Below, in pieces: positions 1 to 7,600 of a DNA stretch of 64,000 nucleotides (positions are counted from its first letter, which is position 1; the number at the start of each line of letters is the position of its first letter). The notes below the pieces were generated by a model, which had not been told where the DNA came from, searched no databases, and saw nothing but the letters and a program-made list of their open reading frames with translations. The position numbers and the translations under genes are program-made. The stretch comes from Acidobacteriota bacterium (GTDB lineage Bacteria > Acidobacteriota > Vicinamibacteria > Vicinamibacterales > UBA2999), in assembly GCA_963169195.1 (NCBI GenBank), contig CAUJDN010000051.1, positions 32,764-96,763 on the forward strand. The letters run 5' to 3'.

Positions 1-453
1 TCGGGGACGCTGAGCCGGATGGCGTCCGGGGACGTGGCCACGGTGATCGACCTTCGGGCGGCGCGCCCCGGCCGGCGCCTCTTTCACCTGACGCCTGGCC
101 AGGTGAAGGCGCCCTACGGCCTCGAGACGGTCCAGGTCTCTCCAGCCACGCTGGCGCTGGAGTTCGAGACCTCGGGTGTCAGGGTGGTCCGTGTGTCGCC
201 GACGGTCGACGGCCGGCCGGCCGCCGGCTTCGAATTGGCTGGCGTGAGGTCGGAGCCGGAGACCGTCGAAGTCGCCGGGCCAGCCAGCGCGCTGAAGCAG
301 CTGCGCGAGGCCATCACCGAGCCGATCTCGGTGGCCGACCGGCGCGAGACGGTGCAGGAGGTGGTGACGGTGGGCGTGATCGACCCTTCGGTGCGGGTCC
401 GGTCGCCGCAGACCGTCACCGTGACGGTGACGATTGCGCCGGTGAAGCCATGA
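1..453 (+). CDS. cdaR: YbbR-domain protein CdaR-like (5' truncated)
   Basis: The reading frame is open from base 1, so the gene begins upstream of the window and only its last 150 codons are seen. The visible part is built of YbbR-type beta-rich repeats, with phrases such as VSPATLALEFE and EPETVEVAGPASALKQL that recur in CdaR proteins. In the family, CdaR is a membrane-anchored extracytoplasmic regulator of the diadenylate cyclase CdaA. The expected N-terminal membrane helix lies outside the window. It overlaps glmM by 4 bases (ATGA), reproducing the conserved cdaA-cdaR-glmM operon that links c-di-AMP to peptidoglycan precursor synthesis. Identity rests on domain character plus this synteny. 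Confidence 0.8.
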   Translation, partial: SGTLSRMASGDVATVIDLRAARPGRRLFHLTPGQVKAPYGLETVQVSPATLALEFETSGVRVVRVSPTVDGRPAAGFELAGVRSEPETVEVAGPASALKQLREAITEPISVADRRETVQEVVTVGVIDPSVRVRSPQTVTVTVTIAPVKP

Positions 454-1784
454 GACTGTTCGGTACCGACGGCATACGCGGCAGGGCCGGGACGCCGCCG
501 CTGGATCGCGACACGGTGTCGCGGGTGGGCGCGGCCCTGGTGCGGGCGCGTGAGAGCCGACCCGGGCCGATGCGCGTGCTCGTGGGGCGAGACACGCGCG
601 AGTCCGGCACGTGGATCGAAGAGGAGTTGGCCCGCGGCTTGACGGGCGAAGGCACGGAGGTCGTCAGCGCGGGCATCCTGCCGACGCCGGCGGTCGCCTA
701 CCTCACGCCGCAGGGCGGATTCGACGCCGGCATCGTGATCTCGGCGTCGCACAACCCGTTCGAGGACAACGGGATCAAGGTGTTCTCGCGCTCGGGGGAG
801 AAGCTGGCCGAGGCGGTCGAGGCGCGAATCGAGTCGGTCGTGGACGACCACTCGTGGCAGGTGAAGGACGGGGGCACGCCGGTCATCGCGCGCCAGGATC
901 TGTCGGCGGCGTACCTGGACCATGCGCGACGCATCCTGGGGGACGCCGGGCCCCTGCAGGGGTCGCGGCTCGTCCTCGACTGCGCCAACGGCGCGACGGC
1001 GCCCCTGGCGCCGGCGTTCCTGCGCTCGCTGGGTTTCGAAGTGGATGCCATCGGGGTAGCGCCCGACGGCCGAAACATCAATCTGCACTGCGGGTCCACG
1101 CACCTGGCGGCGGCCCGTGAGCGGGTCGTGGGCACCGGCGCTCGGCTCGGCATCGCCTTCGACGGCGATGGCGACCGCGCCTTGTTCGTGGACCATCGAG
1201 GTCAGGTCGTGGACGGCGACGCCGTGCTGCTGATCGCGGGCGAGCAGTTGAAGCGCGAGGGCCGGCTTCCGGGCGACGCGCTGGTCGCCACCGTCATGAG
1301 CAACATCGGCCTCGAGATCGCGCTCCGGGAGCGCCGCATCGCGATGGCCCGGTGCCCGGTGGGCGACAAGCACGTCATGGAGGAGATGCGGCGGCGCGGG
1401 CTCGTCCTCGGCGGCGAGCAGTCGGGCCACATCATCTTCGCCGACCACCTGATGACCGGCGACGGTATCGGCACGGCGCTGCAGGTCCTGCGCATCATGG
1501 CCGCGACAGGACGGGAGCTCGCCGATCTGGCATCGGCGCTGGTCACCTACCCGCAGGTCCTGGTCAACGTGCGCGTCCGCGAGCGCGTCGACTTCACCGC
1601 TGTGCCCGCCATCGCCGACGCCATCCGCCGCGTGGAAACGAGCGTGGACGGCCAGGGGCGCCTGCTCATCCGGTATTCGGGCACCGAGCCGCTGCTGCGC
1701 ATCATGATCGAGGGCCGCCACGACGACGAGATCAGGGCCTGGGCCGAGGAGATTGCCGCCGTGGTCCGCGCGCACCTGGCGTAG
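450..1784 (+). CDS. glmM: Phosphoglucosamine mutase
   Basis: Converts glucosamine-6-phosphate to glucosamine-1-phosphate for UDP-GlcNAc and hence peptidoglycan and lipid A. The 444-residue protein has the usual family length. It opens with RLFGTDGIRG, carries the phosphoserine loop SASHN (active Ser about residue 100), the metal loop DGDGDR (238-243) and the C-terminal phosphate-binding segment RYSGTEPLLRIM. The start ATG lies within the cdaR stop (ATGA), which implies translational coupling. All key residues are present. Cytoplasmic. Confidence 0.97.
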   Translation: MRLFGTDGIRGRAGTPPLDRDTVSRVGAALVRARESRPGPMRVLVGRDTRESGTWIEEELARGLTGEGTEVVSAGILPTPAVAYLTPQGGFDAGIVISASHNPFEDNGIKVFSRSGEKLAEAVEARIESVVDDHSWQVKDGGTPVIARQDLSAAYLDHARRILGDAGPLQGSRLVLDCANGATAPLAPAFLRSLGFEVDAIGVAPDGRNINLHCGSTHLAAARERVVGTGARLGIAFDGDGDRALFVDHRGQVVDGDAVLLIAGEQLKREGRLPGDALVATVMSNIGLEIALRERRIAMARCPVGDKHVMEEMRRRGLVLGGEQSGHIIFADHLMTGDGIGTALQVLRIMAATGRELADLASALVTYPQVLVNVRVRERVDFTAVPAIADAIRRVETSVDGQGRLLIRYSGTEPLLRIMIEGRHDDEIRAWAEEIAAVVRAHLA

Positions 1785-1815
1785 TCGGGGGCCCGGCACC
1801 CCGCACCCCGCACCC

Positions 1816-2565
1816 ATGCACCCTAGCCTTTCCGTCAACGTGAACAAGGTCGCCACGCTCCGCAACTCGCGTGGGGGCCGGCTGCCCTCCGTCATCGACG
1901 CCGTGCGGGTGTGCCTCGACGCGGGTGCGCCGGGCATCACGGTGCACCCGCGAGCCGACGAGCGCCACATCACCCGGCGCGACGTGCTGGAGATCGCCGA
2001 CGAGCTCGCACCTCTGAAGGGGACCGTCGAGTTCAACATCGAAGGGGACCCTCGTCCCGATCTGGTCGCGATGGTCATGGCGGTCCGGCCGGACCAGTGC
2101 ACGCTGGTTCCCGTGGTGCCCGGGGAGATCACCAGCCAGGCCGGCTGGTCGGCCTCCACCCCGCCGGAGGTTCTCGGCGACGTGATCGCGCGGATGAAAG
2201 GCGAGGGCATTCGCGTCAGCGTCTTCGTCGACCCGGAGCCCGAGCCCATCCGCTGGGCGCGGCGGCTCGGCGCCGACCGCGTGGAGCTCTACACCGAGCC
2301 GTTTGCCCGGGCCTTCGAGCGCGGGCCAGACACGGCCGCATCGTCGTTCGACCACTACGCGGCGGCGGCACGCATCGCGCACGAGGAGGGCCTCGGCGTG
2401 AACGCCGGCCACGATCTCGATCTGCGGAACCTGACGATGTTCCACGCGCTGCCCCATCTGGACGAGGTGTCGATTGGCCACGCGCTCATCAGCCATGCCG
2501 TGTTCGTCGGCCTCCGACGGGCCGTGACCGACTATCTGGCGGCGCTCCGGGGAGCCCACGTGTGA
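1816..2565 (+). CDS. pdxJ: Pyridoxine 5'-phosphate synthase
   Basis: Condenses 1-deoxyxylulose-5-phosphate with 3-amino-2-oxopropyl phosphate to pyridoxine 5'-phosphate in the DXP-dependent vitamin B6 route. The 249-residue protein starts LSVNVNKVATLRNSRGG, a typical PdxJ N-terminus, so I choose ATG 1816 over the in-frame upstream ATG at 1753. Further PdxJ hallmarks are ITVHPRADERHI, EFNIEGDP, PDQCTLVPV and the C-terminal NAGHDLDLRNL plus SIGHALI. The short gap from glmM is filled with a C-rich CACCCCG repeat. DXP, its substrate, is also the substrate of Dxr at 55.3 kb. Confidence 0.96.
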   Translation: MHPSLSVNVNKVATLRNSRGGRLPSVIDAVRVCLDAGAPGITVHPRADERHITRRDVLEIADELAPLKGTVEFNIEGDPRPDLVAMVMAVRPDQCTLVPVVPGEITSQAGWSASTPPEVLGDVIARMKGEGIRVSVFVDPEPEPIRWARRLGADRVELYTEPFARAFERGPDTAASSFDHYAAAARIAHEEGLGVNAGHDLDLRNLTMFHALPHLDEVSIGHALISHAVFVGLRRAVTDYLAALRGAHV

Positions 2566-3287
2566 TGAGGAGAGGCCGCGGCGTGCCAGTGTGGCTCTGG
2601 GCGCTGGTTCTCGTGGCGTGGGCCATTCCGCCCGGTGCGGAAGCGGCCGGCCGGCCGGTGGCGTTGGCGTCCCTCGACGGCACGAGCCTTGCGGGCCAGT
2701 TGTACGAGGCAGCGTCGCGGCCCGCGCCGGCGGTGGTCCTGGTCCACATGCTGTCGCGTTCGAAGGCCGACTGGGACTCGCTGGCCCAGGACCTCGAGCG
2801 GAGGGGCATCACGGCACTGGCCATCGACCTGCGCGGGCACGGCGCCTCGGGCGGCTCCGCCACCGCACTCGGGGCCATGGTGCAGGACGTGCGGGCCGCG
2901 GTCCAGTGGCTGGCGGCTCGACCGACCGTGCGGCCCGATGCGGTGGGTGTGGCGGGCGCCTCGCTGGGCGCGAACCTGGCGCTGGTGGCCGCGGTCGAGC
3001 AGCCGCTGGTGCGCGTCGTGGCCGCGGTGTCGCCCAGCCTCGACTACCGGGGCGTGCGCGCCAGCGCGGACGTCATGCGGAAGCTGGGGGACCGGGGCAT
3101 CTGGCTGGCGTGCAGCACCGAGGACCCGTACGCGCTGCGCACCCTGAAGGAGCTGACCGAGAGTTCGACCGTCCCGCGCGACCAGCAGCTCAGCACCGTG
3201 CCGGCGCACGGCACTCACCTGCTGGCCGCGGATCCCGTCCTGGCGCGGGCTCTGGTGGACTGGCTCCACCGGACGTTGTTATCCTGA
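2565..3287 (+). CDS. Alpha/beta hydrolase, exported
   Basis: A 240-residue protein with an N-terminal signal-like hydrophobic stretch (about residues 8-25, WLWALVLVAWAIPPGAEA) followed by an alpha/beta-hydrolase fold. HGxSxG-type elements are visible: LRGHGAS, the nucleophile elbow GASLGAN, the acid region around STEDPYALRT, and a late HGTH that could supply the catalytic His. The family resembles dienelactone or acyl-peptide hydrolase-like enzymes; the substrate cannot be told from sequence. Its ATG shares one base with the pdxJ stop (TGATG), so it is probably co-translated. No specific function is proposed. Confidence 0.8.
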   Translation: MRRGRGVPVWLWALVLVAWAIPPGAEAAGRPVALASLDGTSLAGQLYEAASRPAPAVVLVHMLSRSKADWDSLAQDLERRGITALAIDLRGHGASGGSATALGAMVQDVRAAVQWLAARPTVRPDAVGVAGASLGANLALVAAVEQPLVRVVAAVSPSLDYRGVRASADVMRKLGDRGIWLACSTEDPYALRTLKELTESSTVPRDQQLSTVPAHGTHLLAADPVLARALVDWLHRTLLS

Positions 3288-3290
3288 CGA

Positions 3291-3905
3291 GTGGCGATGC
3301 GAGCTGATTCGATCGTGTTTGCGGTGGCCGGCGTCCTCTTCGGCGTGATCGTCGGGTGGGTGCTGGGCAGCCAGCAGGCCCGGACCACGGTGCCCGCAGC
3401 GCCCGTGGCCCAGGCGACGGCCCAGGGTGCAGCCCAGCAGCCCGGCAGCCAGGCGATCCCGCTGGACCAGGAGCGCGTGCGGGCCCTCGAGTCCGTGGCC
3501 CAGCAGAATCCCAGGGACGCGCAGCCGCGCATGCAGCTCGGCAACATGTACTTCGACGCCGAGCAGTACCCGCAGGCCATCTCCTGGTACGAGCAGGCGT
3601 TCGCGCTCGATGCAAAGGATCCCAACCTGTCCACCGATCTCGGCGTGGCGTACTACTACACGAACCAGCCCGATCGCGCGATCAAGCAGTTCGAGCACTC
3701 GCTCTCGGTGGATCCGAAGCACACGAAAACCCTTCTGAACATGGGCATCGTTCGCGCGTTCGGCAAGCAGGACCTGCAGGGGGCAGCCCAGGCGTGGGAG
3801 CAGGTGGTGGCGATCGCGCCGGACAGTCCCGAAGGGCAGGCCGCCCGGAAGGGCCTCGACGGCCTGAAGAACGCCCATCCCGCCGGCACCACCGGGGACA
3901 GGTAG
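3291..3905 (+). CDS. Membrane-anchored TPR protein
   Basis: A 204-residue protein with one N-terminal membrane helix (about residues 7-25, FAVAGVLFGVIVGWVLG), an Ala/Gln/Pro-rich linker, then about four tetratricopeptide repeats (from LESVAQQNPRDAQPRMQLGNMYFD onward). TPRs usually hold protein partners together; none is identifiable here. The likely start is GTG 3291, with ATG 3297 as the alternative. It lies 3 bases downstream of the hydrolase and ends 2 bases before the next gene, so the run is operon-like. It could belong to an envelope-assembly scaffold, but nothing in the sequence fixes that. Confidence 0.8.
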   Translation: MAMRADSIVFAVAGVLFGVIVGWVLGSQQARTTVPAAPVAQATAQGAAQQPGSQAIPLDQERVRALESVAQQNPRDAQPRMQLGNMYFDAEQYPQAISWYEQAFALDAKDPNLSTDLGVAYYYTNQPDRAIKQFEHSLSVDPKHTKTLLNMGIVRAFGKQDLQGAAQAWEQVVAIAPDSPEGQAARKGLDGLKNAHPAGTTGDR

Positions 3906-3907
3906 CC

Positions 3908-4183
3908 GTGCTGCTGCGCACGCTGCTCCTCTTCCTGTTCTTCATGTTCCTGGCGCGCGCCGCCTGGCGCCTGCTGGAGGGGGTGGCGCGCGGGGCATCG
4001 GGGGACGCGCGCCCCGGTTCCTCCGGCGGGCGGCGGGCCCCGTCCCAACCAGCCGCGGTGAAGATGGCGCAGTGTCCCGTCTGCGGTACCTACGTGGTGC
4101 CCGAGAAGGCCATCAGTGGCGTCGGCCGCGGCCAGGCCCTGTACTTCTGCTCCGAGGAGTGCCGCGCGAAGTACGCGGCGTGA
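3908..4183 (+). CDS. Small membrane protein with C-terminal Cys zinc motif
   Basis: A 91-residue protein read from GTG 3908. It has an N-terminal hydrophobic helix (LLRTLLLFLFFMFLARAAW), a Gly/Ser/Arg-rich linker, then a C-terminal CPVC...C(x3)C module (CPVCGTYVVPEKA then FCSEECRAKY). This resembles the PP0621/YHS-TRASH type of metal-binding treble-clef end. Function is unknown; the four cysteines suggest a bound zinc. It sits between the TPR protein and the aldolase that opens the microcompartment locus, and ends 1 base before the aldolase ATG. Confidence 0.75.
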   Translation: MLLRTLLLFLFFMFLARAAWRLLEGVARGASGDARPGSSGGRRAPSQPAAVKMAQCPVCGTYVVPEKAISGVGRGQALYFCSEECRAKYAA

Positions 4184-4184
4184 G

Positions 4185-5051
4185 ATGGCGGCGCGAACCG
4201 AAGAGCAGACCCGGGCGGACATCGTGGAGTGCGGGCGCCGACTCTGGCACCGCGGCTACGTCGCATCGAACGACGGGAATATCAGCGTCCGCCTGGACGA
4301 TGCGCGGATCATCACCACGCCCACCGCCGTGTCGAAGGGGTTCATGACCCCGGACATGATGGTCATCACCGACCTCGACGGGAAGAAGCTCGCCGGGGAG
4401 CGCAGCGCCTCGTCGGAGCTCAAGATGCACCTCGAGGTGTACCGCAACCGCCCGGACGTGCGGGCGGTGGTGCACGCGCACCCTCCCACCGCGACCGGCT
4501 TCGCCGTCGCAGGCATCCCGCTCGATCGGGCCGTGCTGGCCGAGGTCATCACCACGCTCGGGAGCATCCCCATCGCCGAGTACGCCACCCCTTCCACGGA
4601 GGAGCTGCCGGCCGCCGTCCGCAAGTACATCAAGGCGCACGACGGGCTCCTGCTGGCCAATCACGGCGCGCTGGCGGTGGCGGGCGACGTCTACGCGGCG
4701 TACTACCGCATGGAGACCATCGAGCACTTTGCCACGATCAGCCTGGTGGCGCGTACGCTCGGCCGCGAGCACCTCCTGTCGCGGGGCGAGGTGGATCGCC
4801 TGCAAGGCCTGCGCGGGATGTACGGCATCGCGTCGCCGGCGCCCATCTGCACCGACGAAACGATGGCACCCGGGGCAGGCGGGCAGCTGGACTGCCAGGT
4901 GGTCCAGGCGCCGGCCGCGGCCGGCGCGCGGCTGGTGCCCGACAGCCCCGGGCCGCCGGCAGTCCCGGCCACCGGCAGGGACGCCGAGATTCGGCTAACA
5001 TACCGTGAACTCACCGCGCTGATCGAGGATGCGGTGAGGCAGTTGCGATAG
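4185..5051 (+). CDS. Class II aldolase/adducin-family protein, candidate BMC cargo
   Basis: A 288-residue zinc-dependent aldolase of the fuculose/rhamnulose-phosphate type. Metal ligands are visible as HAH (H97, H99) and ANHGAL (H160), plus the SASSELKMH segment expected to hold the catalytic Glu. The family cleaves L-fuculose-1-P (or relatives) to DHAP and lactaldehyde. After the catalytic domain comes a Pro/Ala/Gly-rich linker (about 225-262) and then a terminal amphipathic helix ending ELTALIEDAVRQLR. That arrangement is typical of BMC encapsulation peptides. BMC shell genes follow directly, so I infer a lumenal signature enzyme. ATG 4185 is chosen because it follows the preceding stop and begins the conserved fold. 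Confidence 0.88.
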   Translation: MAARTEEQTRADIVECGRRLWHRGYVASNDGNISVRLDDARIITTPTAVSKGFMTPDMMVITDLDGKKLAGERSASSELKMHLEVYRNRPDVRAVVHAHPPTATGFAVAGIPLDRAVLAEVITTLGSIPIAEYATPSTEELPAAVRKYIKAHDGLLLANHGALAVAGDVYAAYYRMETIEHFATISLVARTLGREHLLSRGEVDRLQGLRGMYGIASPAPICTDETMAPGAGGQLDCQVVQAPAAAGARLVPDSPGPPAVPATGRDAEIRLTYRELTALIEDAVRQLR

Positions 5052-5090
5052 GTCTTGAGGTCTTGAGGTCTTGAGGTCTTGAGGTCTTGG
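5051..5090. repeat. Array of five GGTCTTGA octamers
   Basis: Five head-to-tail copies of GGTCTTGA (the last ends in G) begin at the last base of the aldolase stop codon. They occupy the gap before the BMC-H gene. A second array of the same octamer lies at 7601-7640, just after the last gene of the BMC locus. Confidence 0.9.
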
Positions 5091-5148
5091 AGCCCGCCTG
5101 GCCCAAGTCCCCAGGACCCCGGGACCCCAAGTCCTCGCGGAGGAGCGA

Positions 5149-5439
5149 ATGGGCGAAGCACTGGGCATGGTCGAAACCAAGGGGCTCGTCGCGATGATCG
5201 AAGCGGCCGACGCCATGGTGAAGGCCGCCAAGGTGACGTTGGTGGGTTGGGAGAAGATTGGCGCCGGCTACGTGACCGCGATCGTGCGCGGGGACGTGGC
5301 GGCCGTGAAGGCGGCCACGGATGCGGGCGCTGCCGCGGCGCGCCGCGTGGGTGAGCTCGTCTCGGTGCACGTCATCCCGCGCCCGCACGCCAACCTCGAA
5401 GACGTCCTGCCCATCGGCAAGGCCAGCGCGAAAGGCTAG
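5149..5439 (+). CDS. BMC-H hexameric microcompartment shell protein
   Basis: A 96-residue single BMC domain protein of the PduA/EutM/CcmK kind. It forms hexamers that tile the flat facets of a proteinaceous organelle. Hallmarks are [23 protein letters not shown] at the N-terminus, the pore segment KIGAGYV, then [19 protein letters not shown] and IPRPH. The pore loop has Tyr after GAG, where PduA/EutM usually carry Leu. A strong ribosome site (GGAGGAG) precedes ATG 5149. It is the only BMC-H in the locus and no BMC-T trimer gene is present. Confidence 0.96.
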   Translation: MGEALGMVETKGLVAMIEAADAMVKAAKVTLVGWEKIGAGYVTAIVRGDVAAVKAATDAGAAAARRVGELVSVHVIPRPHANLEDVLPIGKASAKG

Positions 5440-5457
5440 GCCCATCGGGCCGGGGCC

Positions 5458-5727
5458 ATGCTTCTCGCGCGCATCGTCGGCACGGTCGTGGCGACCCGGA
5501 AGGACCCGCGCCTGGTCAGCAGCAAGCTGCTCCTGGCGCGGCCCGTGGACCCGCGCGGCACGGTCGAAGGCAATTATCTCGTCGCGGTCGACACCGTAGA
5601 CGCGGGCGTCGGCGAGACCGTGCTCATCGTCAGCGGCAGTTCCGCGCGCATGGCCGCGGGCATGAAGGACTGCCCGGTGGACGCTGCCGTGGTCGGCATC
5701 ATCGATCACGTGGACGTCTCGGAGTAG
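5458..5727 (+). CDS. BMC-P pentameric vertex protein (EutN/CcmL family), copy 1
   Basis: An 89-residue EutN/CcmL-domain protein that would cap the icosahedral vertices of the shell as a pentamer. Family features are LLARIVGTVVATRKDPRL at the start, VAVDTVDAGVGETVLIVSGSSAR in the middle, and PVDAAVVGIIDHVDV at the end. Start ATG 5458 lies 18 bases after the BMC-H stop. It is the first of three adjacent paralogues. Several BMC types (for example the Planctomycetes/Verrucomicrobia type) also encode three BMC-P proteins. Confidence 0.95.
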   Translation: MLLARIVGTVVATRKDPRLVSSKLLLARPVDPRGTVEGNYLVAVDTVDAGVGETVLIVSGSSARMAAGMKDCPVDAAVVGIIDHVDVSE

Positions 5728-5731
5728 CGGC

Positions 5732-6085
5732 ATGCAACTCGCCCGCGTCATCGGCGACATCGTCGCCACCCGCAAGGATTCCGCATTCGACGGCGTGACG
5801 CTGCTGCTCGTGCAGCCGCTCGGCGCCGATGGGGGGGCCGTGGGCCGTCCCCTCGTCGCGGTGGACGCGGTTGGCGCCGGCGTCGGCGAGCACGTGTTCT
5901 TCGTGCGCGGCAAGGAAGCCAGCTTCCCCTTTCATCCCGTCGAGGTGCCGGCTGATGCGGGCATCGTCGGCATCGTGGATCACTGGACCACGGGCGAGCG
6001 CGACGCGGTCACCAGGCCGTCACGACGCGCCGGGGCCACGGCTGAACGGAGCGCCGGAACCTCAGCCCCGGCGAGACGCCGATGA
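5732..6085 (+). CDS. BMC-P pentameric vertex protein, copy 2 with C-terminal extension
   Basis: A EutN/CcmL-domain protein of 117 residues. The core (MQLARVIGDIVATRKDSAF ... VDAVGAGVGEHVFFVRG ... DAGIVGIVDHW) is normal. About 28 extra residues, rich in Arg, Ala and Ser, follow the last beta strand. The tail is absent from copies 1 and 3, so it may be copy-specific decoration or have accrued by read-through into the next start, which it overlaps by 4 bases (ATGA at 6082-6085). It starts 5 bases after copy 1. Confidence 0.92.
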   Translation: MQLARVIGDIVATRKDSAFDGVTLLLVQPLGADGGAVGRPLVAVDAVGAGVGEHVFFVRGKEASFPFHPVEVPADAGIVGIVDHWTTGERDAVTRPSRRAGATAERSAGTSAPARRR

Positions 6086-6360
6086 TTCTGGCGCGCGTGG
6101 TGGGCCAGGTCGTCTCCACGATGAAGCGCCCTCAGTTCGCGGGCGCGAAGCTGCTGCTCGTGCAGCCGGAGACGCCATCCGGCGAGGCGCGGGGTGCCAC
6201 GCTGATGGCGATCGACTCGGTCGGCGCCGGCGTCAGCGAGCGCGTCATCGTGGTGCTCGAGGGGCGCGCCGCCGGCGAGGCGCTGGGGCGGAAGCTCTCG
6301 CCCGTGGATGCCGCCATCGTGGGCATCGTGGACCGCGTCGACGTGGAGGCGGGACCGTGA
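6082..6360 (+). CDS. BMC-P pentameric vertex protein, copy 3
   Basis: A 92-residue EutN/CcmL-domain vertex protein: MILARVVGQVVSTMKRPQF at the start, LMAIDSVGAGVSERVIVVLEG in the middle, PVDAAIVGIVDRVDV at the end. The usual VG(A)GVGE loop reads VGAGVSE, so one glycine is replaced by serine. ATG overlaps the stop of copy 2 by 4 bases. With the other two it provides the pentamers of the same shell; whether the three form separate homopentamers or mix cannot be told. Confidence 0.93.
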   Translation: MILARVVGQVVSTMKRPQFAGAKLLLVQPETPSGEARGATLMAIDSVGAGVSERVIVVLEGRAAGEALGRKLSPVDAAIVGIVDRVDVEAGP

Positions 6361-6382
6361 ACCGGCTCGCCTGCGCCTCATC

Positions 6383-6607
6383 ATGACGGACGACGAACTC
6401 CGGCAGCTCGTGCGAAGCGCTGTCGCAAGGCACCTGGGGCCCCGACCGGCGTCGCCCTCGGCTCCGGCGGCCGCGCCTCCCACGGGTACCGCGCCGATCA
6501 GCCTCGCCCGGTACACCATTCCCCGTGCCGCGGGGGATGTGACGTGCGTGATCGAGCCGGCGGTTCGCTGCAATCACTGTGGCTACTGCCAGTGCCACGG
6601 GCACTAG
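6383..6607 (+). CDS. Cys-rich 74-residue protein with encapsulation-peptide-like N-terminus
   Basis: I do not recognise a named family. Three parts are visible. An amphipathic helix (residues 2-18, TDDELRQLVRSAVARHL) is followed by a Pro/Ala/Ser linker (19-38) and then a short C-terminal domain. That domain has Cys at 55, 63, 66, 69 and 71 (a CxxCxxCxC cluster) and ends HGH. Helix plus flexible linker is the design of BMC encapsulation peptides. The cysteine cluster suggests an Fe-S, zinc or redox role inside the compartment; this is inference. It lies 22 bases after the third BMC-P gene. Confidence 0.75.
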   Translation: MTDDELRQLVRSAVARHLGPRPASPSAPAAAPPTGTAPISLARYTIPRAAGDVTCVIEPAVRCNHCGYCQCHGH

Positions 6608-6642
6608 GGCAGGTGCGGGCGGGTACGGATGAGGGGGGATGG

Positions 6643-7587
6643 GTGGGACCGGGCGTTCTCGTCACGCGCAAGCTGCCCTCCTCCGTGATCGCACGGCTCG
6701 AGGCTTCGTGCCTGGTGGATCTCTGGACCGCGCGCGAGGCCATGCCGCGCGAGGAGCTGCTCTCGCGCGTGGCGGGCAAGGGCGCGCTGGTGTGCCTGCT
6801 CACCGACACGGTGGATGCCGCGGTGCTCGATGCGGCGGGGCCGTCGCTCAAGGTCGTGGCGAACGTCGCCGTCGGCTACAACAATATCGACGTCGCGGCG
6901 TGTCGCGCCCGAGGCGTCGTGGCGACCAACACACCCGACGTGCTGACCAACGCCTGCGCGGACTTCACGTGGGGGCTCATTCTGGCCGTCACCCGGCGCC
7001 TGGGTGAAGGCGAGCGGGTGGTGCGCGCGGGGAAGTGGCAGGGCTGGGGCCTGGACTACATGCTGGGCATGGAGCTCCGCGGCAAGCAGCTTGGCGTCGT
7101 GGGCATGGGGCGCATCGGGCAGGCCGTGGCCGGGAAGGCGCCCGCGTTCGGCATGCGCGTCGCGTACACGGCGCGAAGGCCAGTCGACATGCCGGGCGCG
7201 GAGCACATGCCACTCGACCGCCTGCTGGCGAGCTCCGACGTCGTCTCCCTGCACTGCCCGATGACCGACGAGACCCGCCACCTGATCGATCAGAAGGCAC
7301 TCCTTCGGATGAAGCGGACGGCGTATCTCATCAACACCGCGCGAGGGCCGGTGGTGGACGAGGCGGCGCTGGCCTGGGCGCTGAAGGAGGGACGTATCGC
7401 CGGGGCAGCGCTGGACGTCTACGAGCGCGAACCGATCGTCCACCCCGACCTGCTGCCGCTCGAGAACGTCCTGCTCATTCCGCACCTGGCGAGCGCCACG
7501 ACCGAGACGAGGACCGCCATGGCCGACCTCGCCGTCTCCAACGCGCTTGCCGTGCTGGCGGGAAGGCCCCCGCTGACGCCCGTGTAG
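6643..7587 (+). CDS. D-isomer-specific 2-hydroxyacid dehydrogenase (glyoxylate/hydroxypyruvate reductase-like)
   Basis: A 314-residue NAD(P)-dependent dehydrogenase interconverting 2-oxo and D-2-hydroxy acids. The Rossmann motif LGVVGMGRIGQAVA is clear. Catalytic residues are visible as NTARGPVVDE (Arg), the Glu of YEREPIVHPDL and the His of LIPHLASAT. The frame is open further upstream, but GTG 6643 is chosen: it follows a purine-rich ribosome site (GAGGGGGGA) and gives the usual family N-terminus (VLVTRKLP). Being last in the BMC gene run, it may act on the C3 product of the aldolase pathway; no targeting tail is seen on it. Confidence 0.88.
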   Translation: MGPGVLVTRKLPSSVIARLEASCLVDLWTAREAMPREELLSRVAGKGALVCLLTDTVDAAVLDAAGPSLKVVANVAVGYNNIDVAACRARGVVATNTPDVLTNACADFTWGLILAVTRRLGEGERVVRAGKWQGWGLDYMLGMELRGKQLGVVGMGRIGQAVAGKAPAFGMRVAYTARRPVDMPGAEHMPLDRLLASSDVVSLHCPMTDETRHLIDQKALLRMKRTAYLINTARGPVVDEAALAWALKEGRIAGAALDVYEREPIVHPDLLPLENVLLIPHLASATTETRTAMADLAVSNALAVLAGRPPLTPV

Positions 7588-7600
7588 AAGGGGACGGAGA

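Noticed and set aside
114..2249. Long minus-strand open frame opposite glmM and pdxJ
   Set aside because: Arg/Gly/His/Asp-rich composition with no family signature. It is antisense to two genes with complete conserved motifs; such frames are common in very G+C-rich DNA.
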